64,000 nt of DNA from Gammaproteobacteria bacterium (GCA_026398875.1 JAPLSB010000017.1:124001-188000); one strand, 5' to 3'; numbered from the stretch's first letter, positions 9,056 through 18,701 are shown. The notes: a model not told the origin generated them from the sequence alone. Numbers and translations are program-made.

Positions 9056-10426
9056 TCAGACCGCGTCCAGCGCCTGGGTCAGCCGCTGCACGGCGATCAC
9101 TTCCAGATCGAGCTTCACGCTTTTGCGCGGCTTGTTGGCTTCCGGAACGATGGCCCGCTTGAAGCCGTGCTTGGCCGCTTCCAGCAGCCGCTCCTCACCG
9201 TTCTGTACCGGGCGAATCTCGCCGGCCAGACCGACTTCGCCGAATACCACGGTGTCGTTCGGCACCGGCTTGCCGCGGAAGCTGGACAGTGCTGCCAGCA
9301 GCAATGGCAAATCGGCGGCGGTTTCCTGGATGCGCATGCCGCCGACGACGTTGGCGAACACATCCTGATCGCCGAGCGCGATGCCGGCGTGGCGATGCAG
9401 CACCGCCAGCAGCATCGCCAGCCGATTGCCTTCCAGGCCCAGCGCGACGCGGCGCGGATTGCTGCCCTGGGTGGCATCGACCAGCGCCTGCACCTCGACC
9501 AGCAGCGGGCGCGAACCCTGCCGGGTCACGGTGATCACCGAACCCGGCACCGGCTGCTCGTGGCGCGACAGGAACAGCGCCGACGGATTGCTGACTTCCT
9601 TCAGCCCCGCATCGGTCATCGCGAACACGCCCATCTCGTTGACCGCGCCGAAGCGGTTCTTGACCGCGCGGACGATGCGATAGCGCGAGCCGACGTCCTG
9701 CTCGAAGTACAGCACCGTGTCGACCATATGTTCGAGCACGCGCGGACCGGCGATCGCGCCTTCCTTGGTGACATGGCCGACCAGCACGATCGTGCAGCTC
9801 TTGCCCTTGGCGTAGCGCACCAGCTGCGCTGCGCACTCGCGCAGCTGCGACACCGAACCGGGTGCGGCATCCAAAGCATCCGTATAAAGCGTCTGGATCG
9901 AATCGAGCACGACGAAGCCGGGCGTGGTGCGGCTCAGGGTGTCGAGAATGGTTTCCAGCCCGGTCTCGGCCAGCACCGGCAGATCCAGCCGCGGCAGGCC
10001 AAGGCGGCGCGCACGCAAGGACACCTGGGTCAGCGATTCCTCGCCGGTGACGTACAAGGTGTTGACCCGGCCTTCGAGCGCAGCCAGTGCCTGCAGCAGC
10101 AAGGTCGACTTGCCGATGCCGGGCTCGCCGCCGATCAGGATCACGGCCCCCGGCACCATGCCGCCGCCGAGCACGCGATCAAGTTCGGAGAGGCCGGTCG
10201 GAACCCGTTCGCTGTCTTCGCCGCTGATCTCGTCGAGCCGGCGCACGGCGCTGCGCTCCACCGAAAAGCTGCCGGCGCGCGCTTTCGGCTTCGAGGCGGT
10301 GGTTTCGATCAGCGTGTTCCACTCGCCGCAGTCGGCGCATTGCCCCTGCCATTTCGGCGCATCGGCACCGCAGTTGTTGCAGACGTAGCGGAGCTTCGCG
10401 CTCGCCGGATTCAGGGACTTGGCCAC
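9056..10426 (-). CDS. radA: DNA repair protein RadA
   Basis: RadA is a RecA-like, DnaB-type branch-migration helicase used in recombination intermediate processing. The N-terminal zinc finger reads CNNCGADAPKWQGQCADC (residues about 15-32), the Walker A is GGEPGIGKST (about 98-107), and the RadA-specific KNRFG motif is intact in the middle of the protein. The C-terminal third is the Lon-protease-like domain without proteolytic residues. Length 456 is normal. Upstream, 173 bases without a recognisable element separate it from the next gene on this strand. Confidence 0.97.
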   Translation of the reverse strand: MAKSLNPASAKLRYVCNNCGADAPKWQGQCADCGEWNTLIETTASKPKARAGSFSVERSAVRRLDEISGEDSERVPTGLSELDRVLGGGMVPGAVILIGGEPGIGKSTLLLQALAALEGRVNTLYVTGEESLTQVSLRARRLGLPRLDLPVLAETGLETILDTLSRTTPGFVVLDSIQTLYTDALDAAPGSVSQLRECAAQLVRYAKGKSCTIVLVGHVTKEGAIAGPRVLEHMVDTVLYFEQDVGSRYRIVRAVKNRFGAVNEMGVFAMTDAGLKEVSNPSALFLSRHEQPVPGSVITVTRQGSRPLLVEVQALVDATQGSNPRRVALGLEGNRLAMLLAVLHRHAGIALGDQDVFANVVGGMRIQETAADLPLLLAALSSFRGKPVPNDTVVFGEVGLAGEIRPVQNGEERLLEAAKHGFKRAIVPEANKPRKSVKLDLEVIAVQRLTQALDAV

Positions 10427-10599
10427 GCGCTTTCGACGGGATTGGGCATGAAGGACGGCGCAGCTTCGGGCCGCGCCGCCGCTGCGTCAACGCCACACGG
10501 CGCGATGGCCGGAAGCGGAGCCGTCGCACGCCAGTGCCGCAGGCGAACGGCCGTTTCGGTGCCCGCCGCGAGCGCGGCGAGCACCGGAGCGCAATCGCT

Positions 10600-11082
10600 T
10601 CAGTTCGACGTGGACTTCAACGGTGCACGCAGCAGCACGATCACCGCAGTGATCAGCGTCACCGCACCGACGATCGCCGGGATGAACGCTGCCGCACCGG
10701 CCCAGTTGCCTTCGCCGAGACGGTTCGCGCCGATCGACAGGCCGTGGTTGTAGCCGAACATGCTGAACAGATAGAAGCAGAAGTTGCCCCAGATCGCGAC
10801 CAGCACGCACCAGCGCACGGTGTTGGCGCTGCCATCGGCCAGCACGAACAGCCGCACCACCATGCCGAGGACGATCGCCATCATGCCGTTCATCAGCATG
10901 CCGAGATGCACGGCCCGCCAGCCGGCCGCAGTGCCGGGCAAGTCGTATTCGATGAATACCGGCATGGGCGAAAACGAGATGCCGCCAAGCATCTCGAAAG
11001 TCAGAATGAAGCCGCCGATCAGGGCGACGAGCAGCGCCGCCAGTCCGTGCTTGATCAATGCCGCCGAAGTAATGCTGGTCAT
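10600..11082 (-). CDS. Styrene-oxide-isomerase-like small membrane protein
   Basis: A 160-residue protein with four hydrophobic segments (about 10-32, 57-82, 90-110, 128-152). It matches, from memory, the pattern of styrene oxide isomerase StyC: GW-x-AVHLGMLMNGMM aligns with the StyC AHSGPALNGMM segment, and NFCFYLFSMFGYNHGLSIGAN aligns in two halves with NVGFYLFSNF and NRGL-FGPN. StyC binds heme b between subunits through His58 and uses Tyr103 and Asn64; here His59, Asn65 and Tyr104 occupy the same spacing. The reaction in StyC is a Meinwald rearrangement of an epoxide to an aldehyde. No styrene monooxygenase genes are near, so the substrate is unknown. It is divergent to a PF10118 hydrolase gene. 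Confidence 0.7.
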   Translation of the reverse strand: MTSITSAALIKHGLAALLVALIGGFILTFEMLGGISFSPMPVFIEYDLPGTAAGWRAVHLGMLMNGMMAIVLGMVVRLFVLADGSANTVRWCVLVAIWGNFCFYLFSMFGYNHGLSIGANRLGEGNWAGAAAFIPAIVGAVTLITAVIVLLRAPLKSTSN

Positions 11083-11114
11083 CCCCTGCTCCCGTTCGTT
11101 GTTGTTGATTTCAT

Positions 11115-11127
11115 GGCCACCGTGGCC
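11115..11127. promoter_or_regulatory. Palindrome in the divergent intergenic region
   Basis: A perfect 6-1-6 palindrome, GGCCAC-C-GTGGCC, lies in the 85-base space between the divergent StyC-like and PF10118 genes. An AT-rich stretch with AGATTAAGTTAACACTGTTT follows on the side of the PF10118 gene. It could be an operator serving both genes; no cognate regulator is visible nearby. Confidence 0.3.
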
Positions 11128-11167
11128 TAGATTAAGTTAACACTGTTTTCTCTAACCGAGGTGCGAT

Positions 11168-12088
11168 ATGGCAAAGCTCTCGCAACACCCGATGGATCAC
11201 TTCCCGGTGCGCCCGCTGCGCTTCCCGCTGGCGGCGGACCAACCGGTGGACGTGGTCTGGAGCCGCACCAAGCCGGCCTTCTCGGTGTTCCTCAATGCAC
11301 TGGCGATGCACGTGCCGCACTTCGAGCGCTATCTGGTCGTGTCGCTGCGCAAGGCGCGCGAACTGGTGACGGACCCGACCTTGAAGCGCGACATCACCGC
11401 GATCATCGGCCAGGAAGCGAATCACTCGCACAACCTGACGGCGTTCAACCAGCACCTGCGCGCCCGCTACCCGGACGTGGTGGCTATCGACGATGCCTCG
11501 GTCGCGTGGTTCAGCAAGCACGCCGCCGAAGACGACATGAAGCTGCGGCTGGGCTTCACCGCCGGCTACGAAACCTTCACGTTCCTGGCAGGGATGATCA
11601 TCCTGCAGAACCACGACCGCTGGTTCGCCGACGCCGATCCGCTGATGAAGGCGGTCTGGGTCTGGCACCAGGTCGAAGAGATCGAACACGGTGCAGTGGC
11701 CTTCGAGGTCTGGGAGCACCTGTACGGTGAGCATGAGTGGTACCGCAAGTGGATGGTGCTGAAGGCGGCGCTGCACATCGCCACCGAAACGATGCGGATC
11801 TACCCGCGCATGGCTCGCCGCGAAGGCTGGCTGCGTTCGCCGTGGCAAGCCGTGAAGACGCTGGCCTTCGGCGGCGAGATGCTCGGCCGGCTGTTCATTG
11901 CCGCATTGCCGGTATTCAAGCGCAGCTATCACCCGCGCAAGCACCCGATCGCCACCACCGAACAGAACGCGATCCAGATCGCCTGGCGGCGCTACGAGGC
12001 CGGCGGCGGTGACGTGCTGGCGATCGACCACGCCAAGCTGGCCACGATGCTGCGAATTTCGCCGCAAGAAGCTGCTACAGCAGGCTGA
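11168..12088 (+). CDS. PF10118-type putative metal-dependent hydrolase
   Basis: A 306-residue protein of the predicted metal-dependent hydrolase family PF10118 (COG3687). Recognisable blocks are the N-terminal W-x-RTKPAFSVFLNALAM-like segment, PHFERYLV, a central IIGQEANHSHNL with Glu and His residues, GYETFTFLAG and HQVEEIEHGAVAFEVW. These Glu/His pairs resemble a ferritin-like di-metal site, so an oxidase or hydroxylase role is as likely as hydrolysis. There is no signal peptide. Family members often sit near lipid or hydrocarbon genes, but function is not established. The ATG follows CCGAGGTGCGAT, an acceptable ribosome-binding region. Confidence 0.8.
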   Translation: MAKLSQHPMDHFPVRPLRFPLAADQPVDVVWSRTKPAFSVFLNALAMHVPHFERYLVVSLRKARELVTDPTLKRDITAIIGQEANHSHNLTAFNQHLRARYPDVVAIDDASVAWFSKHAAEDDMKLRLGFTAGYETFTFLAGMIILQNHDRWFADADPLMKAVWVWHQVEEIEHGAVAFEVWEHLYGEHEWYRKWMVLKAALHIATETMRIYPRMARREGWLRSPWQAVKTLAFGGEMLGRLFIAALPVFKRSYHPRKHPIATTEQNAIQIAWRRYEAGGGDVLAIDHAKLATMLRISPQEAATAG

Positions 12089-12121
12089 CAGCCGTCACGG
12101 GCGCGGCCATAATCCGCGCCC

Positions 12122-15100
12122 TTGAACAAGCCGCCTTCACTGCCGATCCTGCTGTCGCCGCCGCTGCCTGCCGAGGCCGGCGCGCGGCTGCACTGGACTG
12201 GCTTGCCCGGCGCTTCGGCCGCCCTCGCGATTGCCGAAGCGGCCGCTCGCCACGACGGTCTGGTGATTGCCGTCACCAACGGCGAGCAGCACGCCTACAA
12301 GCTCGAAGAGGAACTGCGCTTCTTCGCGCATCCGTCGATTCCGGTGATGCATTTCCCAGATGCGGAAACGCTGCCGTACGACCCGTTCTCGCCGCACCAG
12401 GAAATCCTGTCGGACCGGCTGGCTGCGCTGTATCGCCTGCCGTCGCAGACCCGCGGCGTGATGATCGTCACCGCCGGCACGCTGCTGGAACGGCTGCCGC
12501 CGCGCAGCTGGCTTGATGGCCGCGCGCTGCTGCTGAAGATCGGCGACAAGCTGCCGCCGCATGCCTTCCGCGAACGCCTGATCGCCGCCGGATACCAGAG
12601 CGTTTCCGAGGTTCAGACCCAGGGCGAGTTCGCTGTGCGTGGCGCCTTGATCGACGTGTTCCCGATGGGCGCCTCGGAGGCCTACCGGCTTGATCTGTTC
12701 GACGAGGAAGTCGAGACCATCCGGGTGTTCGATCCGGACACCCAGCGCTCGTCAGCCAAGGTCGACGAAATCCGCCTGCTGCCGGCCCGCGAGTTCCCGA
12801 CCGACAAGGCCGGCGTCGAGGTGTTCCGCCGCCGCTATCGCGAGTACTTCCCCGGCGATCCGGCGCGTTCGCGCATCTATTCGGAAGTCTCGAAGAACCT
12901 GATGCCAGGCGGCATCGAAGCCTATCTGCCGCTGTTCTTCGCGCCCGAGACCGCCGCTGCCGCGACGATCTACGACTACCTGCCGGTGCACGCGCTGATC
13001 ATCGCCACCGATGATCTGGACGCCGCGCTCGCCGCCGAGTGGAAGCAGATCGAGGAACGCTTCGAGCGCTACTCCGGCAACCTCGAACGGCCATTGATGC
13101 GGCCGGCGGACCTGTTCGTCACGCCGGCGACCGCGCTCGAGGAAATGGGCTATTACCCGCAGGTGCGGATCGCCGATGCGGCCGACGGCAGTGCCGATTT
13201 CGGCTGCGCCCCGATTGCCGGCACGGCCGACGAACTGAAAGCCTTCCTGAAGGCTTCGACCAGCCGCGCGCTGTTCGTCGCCGAATCCGCCGGCCGTCGC
13301 GAAGCGCTGATCGGCTGGCTGAAAGGCCTTGGCATCCTGCCGCGCCAGTACGAGCGCTGGGCGGCATTCGCGGCCGACGCCAATCGCTACGGCATCGTGC
13401 TCGGGCCGCTGCAGGACGGTCTGAATCTTGGCGCCGCCAACGTCGCGCTGATGGCCGAAGCGCAGGTGTTCGGCTCGCGCGCGCCGGTGTCGATGCGCAA
13501 GCGCGGGAAGGTGCGCGATCCGGAAACCATCCTCCGCGATCTGAACGATCTAAAGCTTGGCGCGCCGGTGGTCCATGTCGAGCATGGCGTCGGTCGCTAT
13601 CGCGGCCTGATCCGGCTCGATGCCGGCGGTGTCGAAGCCGAATACCTGGTGCTGGAATACGCAGACGCCGACAAGCTGTACGTGCCGGTCGCCAGCCTCA
13701 ACCAGATCCATCGCTACACCGGCGCCGAGGAACAGGCCGCACCGCTGCACAACCTCGGTTCGGATCGCTGGTCGAAGGCGCGCGCCAAGGCCAAGGAACG
13801 CGCAGCCGATGTCGCTGCCGAGCTGCTGCAGATCCAGGCGCGCCGCGCCGCCCGCGAAGGCATGGCGCTGCCGGTCAACGAAGATGCGTTTGCCGCGTTC
13901 AATGAAGGCTTCCGCTTCCTGACCACGCCGGACCAGCAGAAGGCGATCGACGCCGTGCTCGCCGACATGGCGCTGCCGAAACCGATGGATCGCGTGGTCT
14001 GCGGCGACGTCGGCTTCGGCAAGACCGAAGTGGCGCTGCGCGCTGCGTTTGCCGCCGCCGCCAACGGCAAGCAGGTCTGCGTGCTGGCGCCGACAACGCT
14101 GCTCGTGCAGCAGCACGAAAAGAACTTCCGCGACCGTTTCGCGCAGTACTGCGAAGCGATCGGCGAGCCGGCCGGCACGCCCTCGATCCGCATTGCCGGA
14201 CTGTCGCGACTGCGCACCGGCAAGGAGCAGAACCAGCTGCTCGACGATCTGGCCAAGGGCCAGGTCGACATCGTCATCGGCACTCATCGCCTGATTCAGG
14301 ACGATGTCCGCTTCGCCGATCTGGGGCTCGTCATCGTCGACGAAGAACACCGCTTCGGCGTCCGTCACAAGGAAAAGCTAAAGAACCTGCGCGCCGAGGT
14401 TCACCTGCTGACGCTGACCGCCACGCCGATCCCGCGCACCTTGAACATGAGCATGGCCGGGCTGCGCGATCTGTCGATCATCGCCACCCCGCCGAGCACG
14501 CGTCTGGCGATCCGCACGTTCGTGTCCGAATGGGACTCGGCGCTGGTCTACGAAGCCTGCCTGCGCGAACTGCGCCGTGGCGGCCAGGTGTATTTCCTGC
14601 ACAACGAAGTCAAGGACATCGAGCGCTTTGCCGGCGAAATCCAGGCGCTGGTGCCAGAAGGCAAGGTGCGCTTCGCGCACGGCCAGATGCGCGCCAGCGA
14701 GCTTGAGCAGGTGATGCTCGATTTCTATCACGGCCGCTTCAACATCCTGGTCTGCACGACGATCATCGAGTCCGGCATCGACGTGCCGAATGCCAACACG
14801 ATCCTGATCGACCGCGCCGATCATCTCGGCCTGGCCCAGCTGCACCAGCTGCGCGGAAGAGTCGGCCGCAGCCATCACCGCGCCTATGCCTACCTGCTGG
14901 TGCCGTCGCGGCGGAGCTTGAGCGAGGACGCCAACAAGCGCCTGCAGGCAATCGAGGAATTGGGCGAGCTGGGCTCCGGCTTCGCGCTTGCCACCCAGGA
15001 TCTGGAAATCCGTGGCGCCGGCGAACTGCTTGGCGAAAACCAGAGCGGCCAGATCGAGGAAATCGGCTTCACGATGTACGCCGAGATGCTCGCCAACGCG

Positions 15101-15610
15101 GTGCGCGCGCTCAGACACGGCCGGATCGCCGATGCGCCGTTCGGACAGGCACCGTGCGAAGTCGATCTCGGCTCCTCCGCCCTCATTCCGGACGACTACG
15201 TGCCGGACGTGCACAGCCGTCTGGTGCTCTACAAGCGGATTGCCGAGACCAAGACCGAGGACGAGCTGGAAGAGCTGAAGGTCGAACTGATCGACCGCTT
15301 CGGCCTGCTGCCGCCGCAGGCCGAGCGCCTCTGCGAAGCAGCACTCTTGCGCCAGCTTGGCGAGGCGGCCGGCATCACCAAGATCCGCGCCGGTGCCAAG
15401 ACCGCGATGCTCGACTTCGGTCCGCAGCCCGCGATCGAGCCGATGAAGCTGATCAAGCTGATCCAGACCCAGCCGCGCGTCTACAAGCTCGAAGGCCAGA
15501 AGCGGCTGACGATCACCGCCAAGGAACTCGAAGAACCGGCACAGCGCGCGCCGCTGCTGACGGCGCTGCTCGGCCGCTTGGTCACGGCACCGGTCGCCGC
15601 CAAGGCATAA
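12122..15610 (+). CDS. mfd: Transcription-repair coupling factor Mfd
   Basis: Mfd is the DNA translocase that removes stalled RNA polymerase and recruits UvrA. In order: UvrB-like N-terminal domains (about 1-350), the RNA-polymerase interaction domain (around GAPVVHVEHGVGRYRG), RecG-like helicase lobes with GDVGFGKTEVALRAAF (Walker A) and VDEEHRFGVRHKEK (motif II), motif VI in LHQLRGRVGRSHH, and the TRCF C-terminal domain. Length 1162 is normal. The start is TTG; no ATG is available before the conserved N-terminal region, so the TTG 33 bases after the preceding stop is the best choice. It ends 6 bases from the convergent recR stop. Confidence 0.97.
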   Translation: MNKPPSLPILLSPPLPAEAGARLHWTGLPGASAALAIAEAAARHDGLVIAVTNGEQHAYKLEEELRFFAHPSIPVMHFPDAETLPYDPFSPHQEILSDRLAALYRLPSQTRGVMIVTAGTLLERLPPRSWLDGRALLLKIGDKLPPHAFRERLIAAGYQSVSEVQTQGEFAVRGALIDVFPMGASEAYRLDLFDEEVETIRVFDPDTQRSSAKVDEIRLLPAREFPTDKAGVEVFRRRYREYFPGDPARSRIYSEVSKNLMPGGIEAYLPLFFAPETAAAATIYDYLPVHALIIATDDLDAALAAEWKQIEERFERYSGNLERPLMRPADLFVTPATALEEMGYYPQVRIADAADGSADFGCAPIAGTADELKAFLKASTSRALFVAESAGRREALIGWLKGLGILPRQYERWAAFAADANRYGIVLGPLQDGLNLGAANVALMAEAQVFGSRAPVSMRKRGKVRDPETILRDLNDLKLGAPVVHVEHGVGRYRGLIRLDAGGVEAEYLVLEYADADKLYVPVASLNQIHRYTGAEEQAAPLHNLGSDRWSKARAKAKERAADVAAELLQIQARRAAREGMALPVNEDAFAAFNEGFRFLTTPDQQKAIDAVLADMALPKPMDRVVCGDVGFGKTEVALRAAFAAAANGKQVCVLAPTTLLVQQHEKNFRDRFAQYCEAIGEPAGTPSIRIAGLSRLRTGKEQNQLLDDLAKGQVDIVIGTHRLIQDDVRFADLGLVIVDEEHRFGVRHKEKLKNLRAEVHLLTLTATPIPRTLNMSMAGLRDLSIIATPPSTRLAIRTFVSEWDSALVYEACLRELRRGGQVYFLHNEVKDIERFAGEIQALVPEGKVRFAHGQMRASELEQVMLDFYHGRFNILVCTTIIESGIDVPNANTILIDRADHLGLAQLHQLRGRVGRSHHRAYAYLLVPSRRSLSEDANKRLQAIEELGELGSGFALATQDLEIRGAGELLGENQSGQIEEIGFTMYAEMLANAVRALRHGRIADAPFGQAPCEVDLGSSALIPDDYVPDVHSRLVLYKRIAETKTEDELEELKVELIDRFGLLPPQAERLCEAALLRQLGEAAGITKIRAGAKTAMLDFGPQPAIEPMKLIKLIQTQPRVYKLEGQKRLTITAKELEEPAQRAPLLTALLGRLVTAPVAAKA

Positions 15611-15616
15611 GCAGCG

Positions 15617-16216
15617 TCAGACCGGCAAGCGGCCGCTCAAGGCCCGCGCCAAGGTGCCGCCATCGACGTACTCCAGCTCGCCACCCATTGGCACGCCGTG
15701 GGCGATGCGGGTCACGGCCACACCCTTGGCGCGCGCCAGTTCGGCGAGGTAGTACGCAGTGGCTTCGCCTTCGACCGTCGGGTTTATCGCGATGATCAGC
15801 TCAGTCACCGTGCCAGCGCCGAGCTGGGCGGCCAGGTTGTCGAGCCCGAGTTCGGCCGGGCCGATGCCATCGAGCGGCGACAGCTTGCCCATCAGCACGA
15901 AGTAGCGGCCGCGATAGCCGCCGGTGTTCTCGACCGCGATCAGATCCGCCGGATGCTCGACCACGCAGAGCTGGCCGGTCGCCACGCGCTTGTCGCCGCA
16001 ATAGGCGCAGCGCGCGTCCTCGCGGAACATCCGGCAGCTCGGGCAGCGCTCGATGCCGGTCAGCGCATCGGCCAGCGTGGTGGTCAGGAACGCCGCGCCG
16101 TCGCGGTCGCGATCGAGCAAGTGAAAGGCCATCCGCTGCGCCGATTTCGGCCCGACACCGGGTAGCCGGCGCAGCGCGTCGATCAGGCGAGTCAGGCGTG
16201 GCGTGTAGGTGGCCAT
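15617..16216 (-). CDS. recR: Recombination protein RecR
   Basis: RecR acts with RecF and RecO in loading RecA at gaps. The helix-hairpin-helix [20 protein letters not shown] (about residues 16-35), the zinc finger C-P-S-C with C-A-Y-C, and the Toprim domain ending in [12 protein letters not shown] are all present. Length 199 is standard. It is the last gene of the dnaX-ybaB-recR order on this strand, but 123 bases containing an inverted repeat separate it from ybaB. Confidence 0.98.
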   Translation of the reverse strand: MATYTPRLTRLIDALRRLPGVGPKSAQRMAFHLLDRDRDGAAFLTTTLADALTGIERCPSCRMFREDARCAYCGDKRVATGQLCVVEHPADLIAVENTGGYRGRYFVLMGKLSPLDGIGPAELGLDNLAAQLGAGTVTELIIAINPTVEGEATAYYLAELARAKGVAVTRIAHGVPMGGELEYVDGGTLARALSGRLPV

Positions 16217-16245
16217 CAGTGAATCCGGTGCGCGGTCAGATCAAG

Positions 16246-16327
16246 CGTCATTCCGGCGCAGGCCGGAATCCAGTACGACGGGTCCATCCGACTGCGACTC
16301 TGGATTCCGGCTTTCGCCGGAATGACG
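16246..16327. repeat. Inverted repeat of the CGTCATTCCGGC type
   Basis: Two 28-base arms (16246-16273 and 16300-16327) are near-perfect reverse complements: CGTCATTCCGGC at the left and GCCGGAATGACG at the right, each arm itself able to fold around GGCCGGAATCC. This is a widespread intergenic proteobacterial repeat type. It sits between ybaB and recR and may form a hairpin in the shared transcript that lowers recR expression. Confidence 0.75.
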
Positions 16328-16339
16328 ACGGGGAAGGTT

Positions 16340-16657
16340 TCAGAAACCCATGCCCGGCGGCAGGTTCATGCCGGCGGTGACCTTGCTCATCTTTTCGGCC
16401 GAATGGCGCTCCAGCTTCTGCGACGCGTCGTTGATCGCGGCGGCGATCAGGTCTTCGAGGAATTCCTTGTCTTCCTTCATCGCTTCCGGATCGATGACCA
16501 CGCGACGCGCTTCGTGCTTGCCGTTCAGCGTGATCTTGACCATGCCGGCACCCGATTCGCCGGTGATCTCGGCGGCGGCGATCTCGGCCTGCACCTTCTT
16601 CATCGTTTCCTGCGCTTTCTGCGCCTGCTGCATCAGCTGCGCGAGCGGACCTTTCAT
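16340..16657 (-). CDS. ybaB: YbaB/EbfC family nucleoid-associated protein
   Basis: A small dimeric DNA-binding protein, 105 residues, of the YbaB/EbfC family. The start [20 protein letters not shown] is characteristic, followed by the central strand region with [12 protein letters not shown] and the C-terminal LPPGMGF. It lies between dnaX and recR in the conserved gammaproteobacterial order. Its role is nucleoid organisation or gene regulation; mechanism is not settled for the family. Confidence 0.97.
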   Translation of the reverse strand: MKGPLAQLMQQAQKAQETMKKVQAEIAAAEITGESGAGMVKITLNGKHEARRVVIDPEAMKEDKEFLEDLIAAAINDASQKLERHSAEKMSKVTAGMNLPPGMGF

Positions 16658-16728
16658 GCGGTTCTCCTGATTCGAGGGGGTTTCGGCACTCGCCCGATGA
16701 TGGGGCGCGCTGCCGCGCGTTCAATCAA

Positions 16729-18477
16729 TCAATGCGGGCTGGTGCCGTCGCTCGGCTGGATCGAGCCGGCGCGCACGGTAGCGCCGAACAGCGTGCGGAA
16801 GCCGATCACCACCGGGTCATGCTCGATGGACTTTTCGGCATCGCGCTGGCGGTCGATGAGCTTCTGCTCGTCGAGCGCGGCCGGATGCAACTGGCCAGGG
16901 ACGGTGATCGCCTCGACCTCCAGCCGCAGCGCACCGAGCTTCGCCGACAGCACCGCTTCGACCGCCGCACGGCGTTCCTCGGTCTGCAGATGCTTGGCGC
17001 GCGGATCGAGCGCGAAGCGCAGCACGCCAGCTTCGTGCGACAGCCAGGCGCAGTGACGCGCGAACTGACGCGTCATGCCATCCAGGCCCAGCGTATCGAC
17101 CAGCGCGTGCCACATCTCGGCGTTGCTGGCCGGCACTGCCGCAGCGGTGGCGGGCTTCACGACCGGCGTGGGTGTCGGTGCTGGCGCAGCGGCAGCGGCG
17201 GGAATCGCTGCCGGCCTGGTCGCTGCGGCCGGCACGCGAATGTCCGCGCTTCGCGATGCCGCTGCCGGTGCGGCTGCCGCTGCAGGCGAAGCCCACGGCA
17301 GATCGGCTGCCGCGGCGCGCGGTGCTGCGGCCGCAGCACCAGGCACGGCCGCACGCCCGCCACCACCGCCGCCGGCCGGCGCGGCCGGCGCGCTGTCGTC
17401 GAGCCGCAGCGCGAACATGCGCAGCACGGCCATTTCGAAGCCGAGGCGCGGATCGGGCGCATACGGCAGATCGCGACGGCCCATCACGGCGGTCTGGTAC
17501 CAGAGCTGGACGTCGTCGACTGCCAGCTTGTCGGCCAGCGGCGCCAGCCGCGGGTCGTCATCGTCCTCGGCCGAGCCGGGCAGCAGCTGCAGCATCGCGA
17601 TGCGTTGCAGCGCGGCGGCCAGATCGTTGATCAGCGCCTGAAAATCGGGCGCCGATTCGTCGAGCCGGCGCAGTGCAGCCAGCAGCGCGGCGGCATCGTT
17701 CGCCGCGAGGGCATCGATGACATCGAGCAGGTTGCGGCGACCACCGGTGCCGAGCATCTCCTCGATGCCGGCCGCTTCGAGCTTGCAGCCGCCAGCGAAC
17801 ACCAGCGCCTGATCGAGCAGCGACAGGCCATCGCGCATCGAGCCATCGGCGGCGCGCGCCAGTTCGGTGATCGCTGCCGGTTCGAAGGCGACCGCTTCGT
17901 CCTTCAGGATGTCGGCGAGGTTGTCGCGGATCATCGCGACACTGAGCCGCTTCAGGTTGAACTGCAGGCAGCGGCTCAACACGGTGATCGGCAGCTTCTG
18001 CGGATCGGTCGTCGCCAGGATGAACTTCACGTGCGGCGGCGGCTCTTCCAGCGTCTTCAGCAGAGCATTGAACGCGCCCTTCGACAGCATGTGGACTTCG
18101 TCGATCAGGTAGACCTTGTAGCGGCCCCGCGCCGGCGAGTACTGGGCGTTGTCGATCAGTTCGCGAATGTTGTCGACACCGGTATTCGACGCGGCGTCGA
18201 TTTCCAGCAGGTCGACGAAGCGGCCGTCATTGACTTCCTTGCAGGCCGAGCAGACGCCGCAGGGGTTGGCGCTGACGCCGGTCTGGCAGTTCAGGCCCTT
18301 GGCGATGATGCGCGCCAGGGTCGTCTTGCCGACGCCGCGCGTGCCGGTCAGCAGGATCGCCGGATGCAGCTTGTCGGCGTCCAGCGCATGGGTCAGCGCC
18401 TTGACCACATGACCCTGGCCGCGAACGTCCTCGAAGCGGCGCGGACGCCATTTGCGCGCAAGCGCGAGGTAGCTCAT
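16729..18477 (-). CDS. dnaX: DNA polymerase III subunits gamma and tau
   Basis: The clamp-loader ATPase of the replisome. Walker A GTRGVGKTT (about residues 45-53), a zinc module with CQTG and CGVCSAC, Walker B DEVHMLS and sensor ATTDPQK are present, followed by domain III and, from about residue 370, an Ala/Pro/Gly-rich low-complexity linker of about 90 residues, then a tau C-terminal domain. Length 582. I saw no clear slippery run of A that would mark programmed frameshifting to gamma. It heads the dnaX-ybaB-recR cluster and is divergent to the phospholipase C gene. Confidence 0.97.
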   Translation of the reverse strand: MSYLALARKWRPRRFEDVRGQGHVVKALTHALDADKLHPAILLTGTRGVGKTTLARIIAKGLNCQTGVSANPCGVCSACKEVNDGRFVDLLEIDAASNTGVDNIRELIDNAQYSPARGRYKVYLIDEVHMLSKGAFNALLKTLEEPPPHVKFILATTDPQKLPITVLSRCLQFNLKRLSVAMIRDNLADILKDEAVAFEPAAITELARAADGSMRDGLSLLDQALVFAGGCKLEAAGIEEMLGTGGRRNLLDVIDALAANDAAALLAALRRLDESAPDFQALINDLAAALQRIAMLQLLPGSAEDDDDPRLAPLADKLAVDDVQLWYQTAVMGRRDLPYAPDPRLGFEMAVLRMFALRLDDSAPAAPAGGGGGGRAAVPGAAAAAPRAAAADLPWASPAAAAAPAAASRSADIRVPAAATRPAAIPAAAAAPAPTPTPVVKPATAAAVPASNAEMWHALVDTLGLDGMTRQFARHCAWLSHEAGVLRFALDPRAKHLQTEERRAAVEAVLSAKLGALRLEVEAITVPGQLHPAALDEQKLIDRQRDAEKSIEHDPVVIGFRTLFGATVRAGSIQPSDGTSPH

Positions 18478-18701
18478 CGGGATTCACGAAGGAGAAAAAC
18501 GAAGGCCTGCATTGTCGCGGATGGCAGGCGGTTGTGCCATGCATGGTGACCGCCTGCGGTTCGCGGAAGCGGGTGGGACGGGCGAGAGCGCAGGCGATGC
18601 GTTCGATCCTGCGTCACAGGCGCATGCGCCACCGTCGCCGTATCGTCATCCCGCCGTCACGGCCCTGACCCCGAGCGCCACGAGCATGCCCGCCATCGAC
18701 G

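Noticed and set aside
10427..10599. A small gene between radA and the StyC-like gene
   Set aside because: The only open frames are short, GC-driven and lack a ribosome-binding site or recognisable sequence.
16732..18549. A 605-codon open frame antisense to dnaX
   Set aside because: Same high-GC shadow pattern with low-complexity residues; dnaX motifs are intact on the other strand.
18478..18701. A small coding gene upstream of the phospholipase C
   Set aside because: An open frame exists but overlaps the Tat signal region in another frame and has no conserved features.
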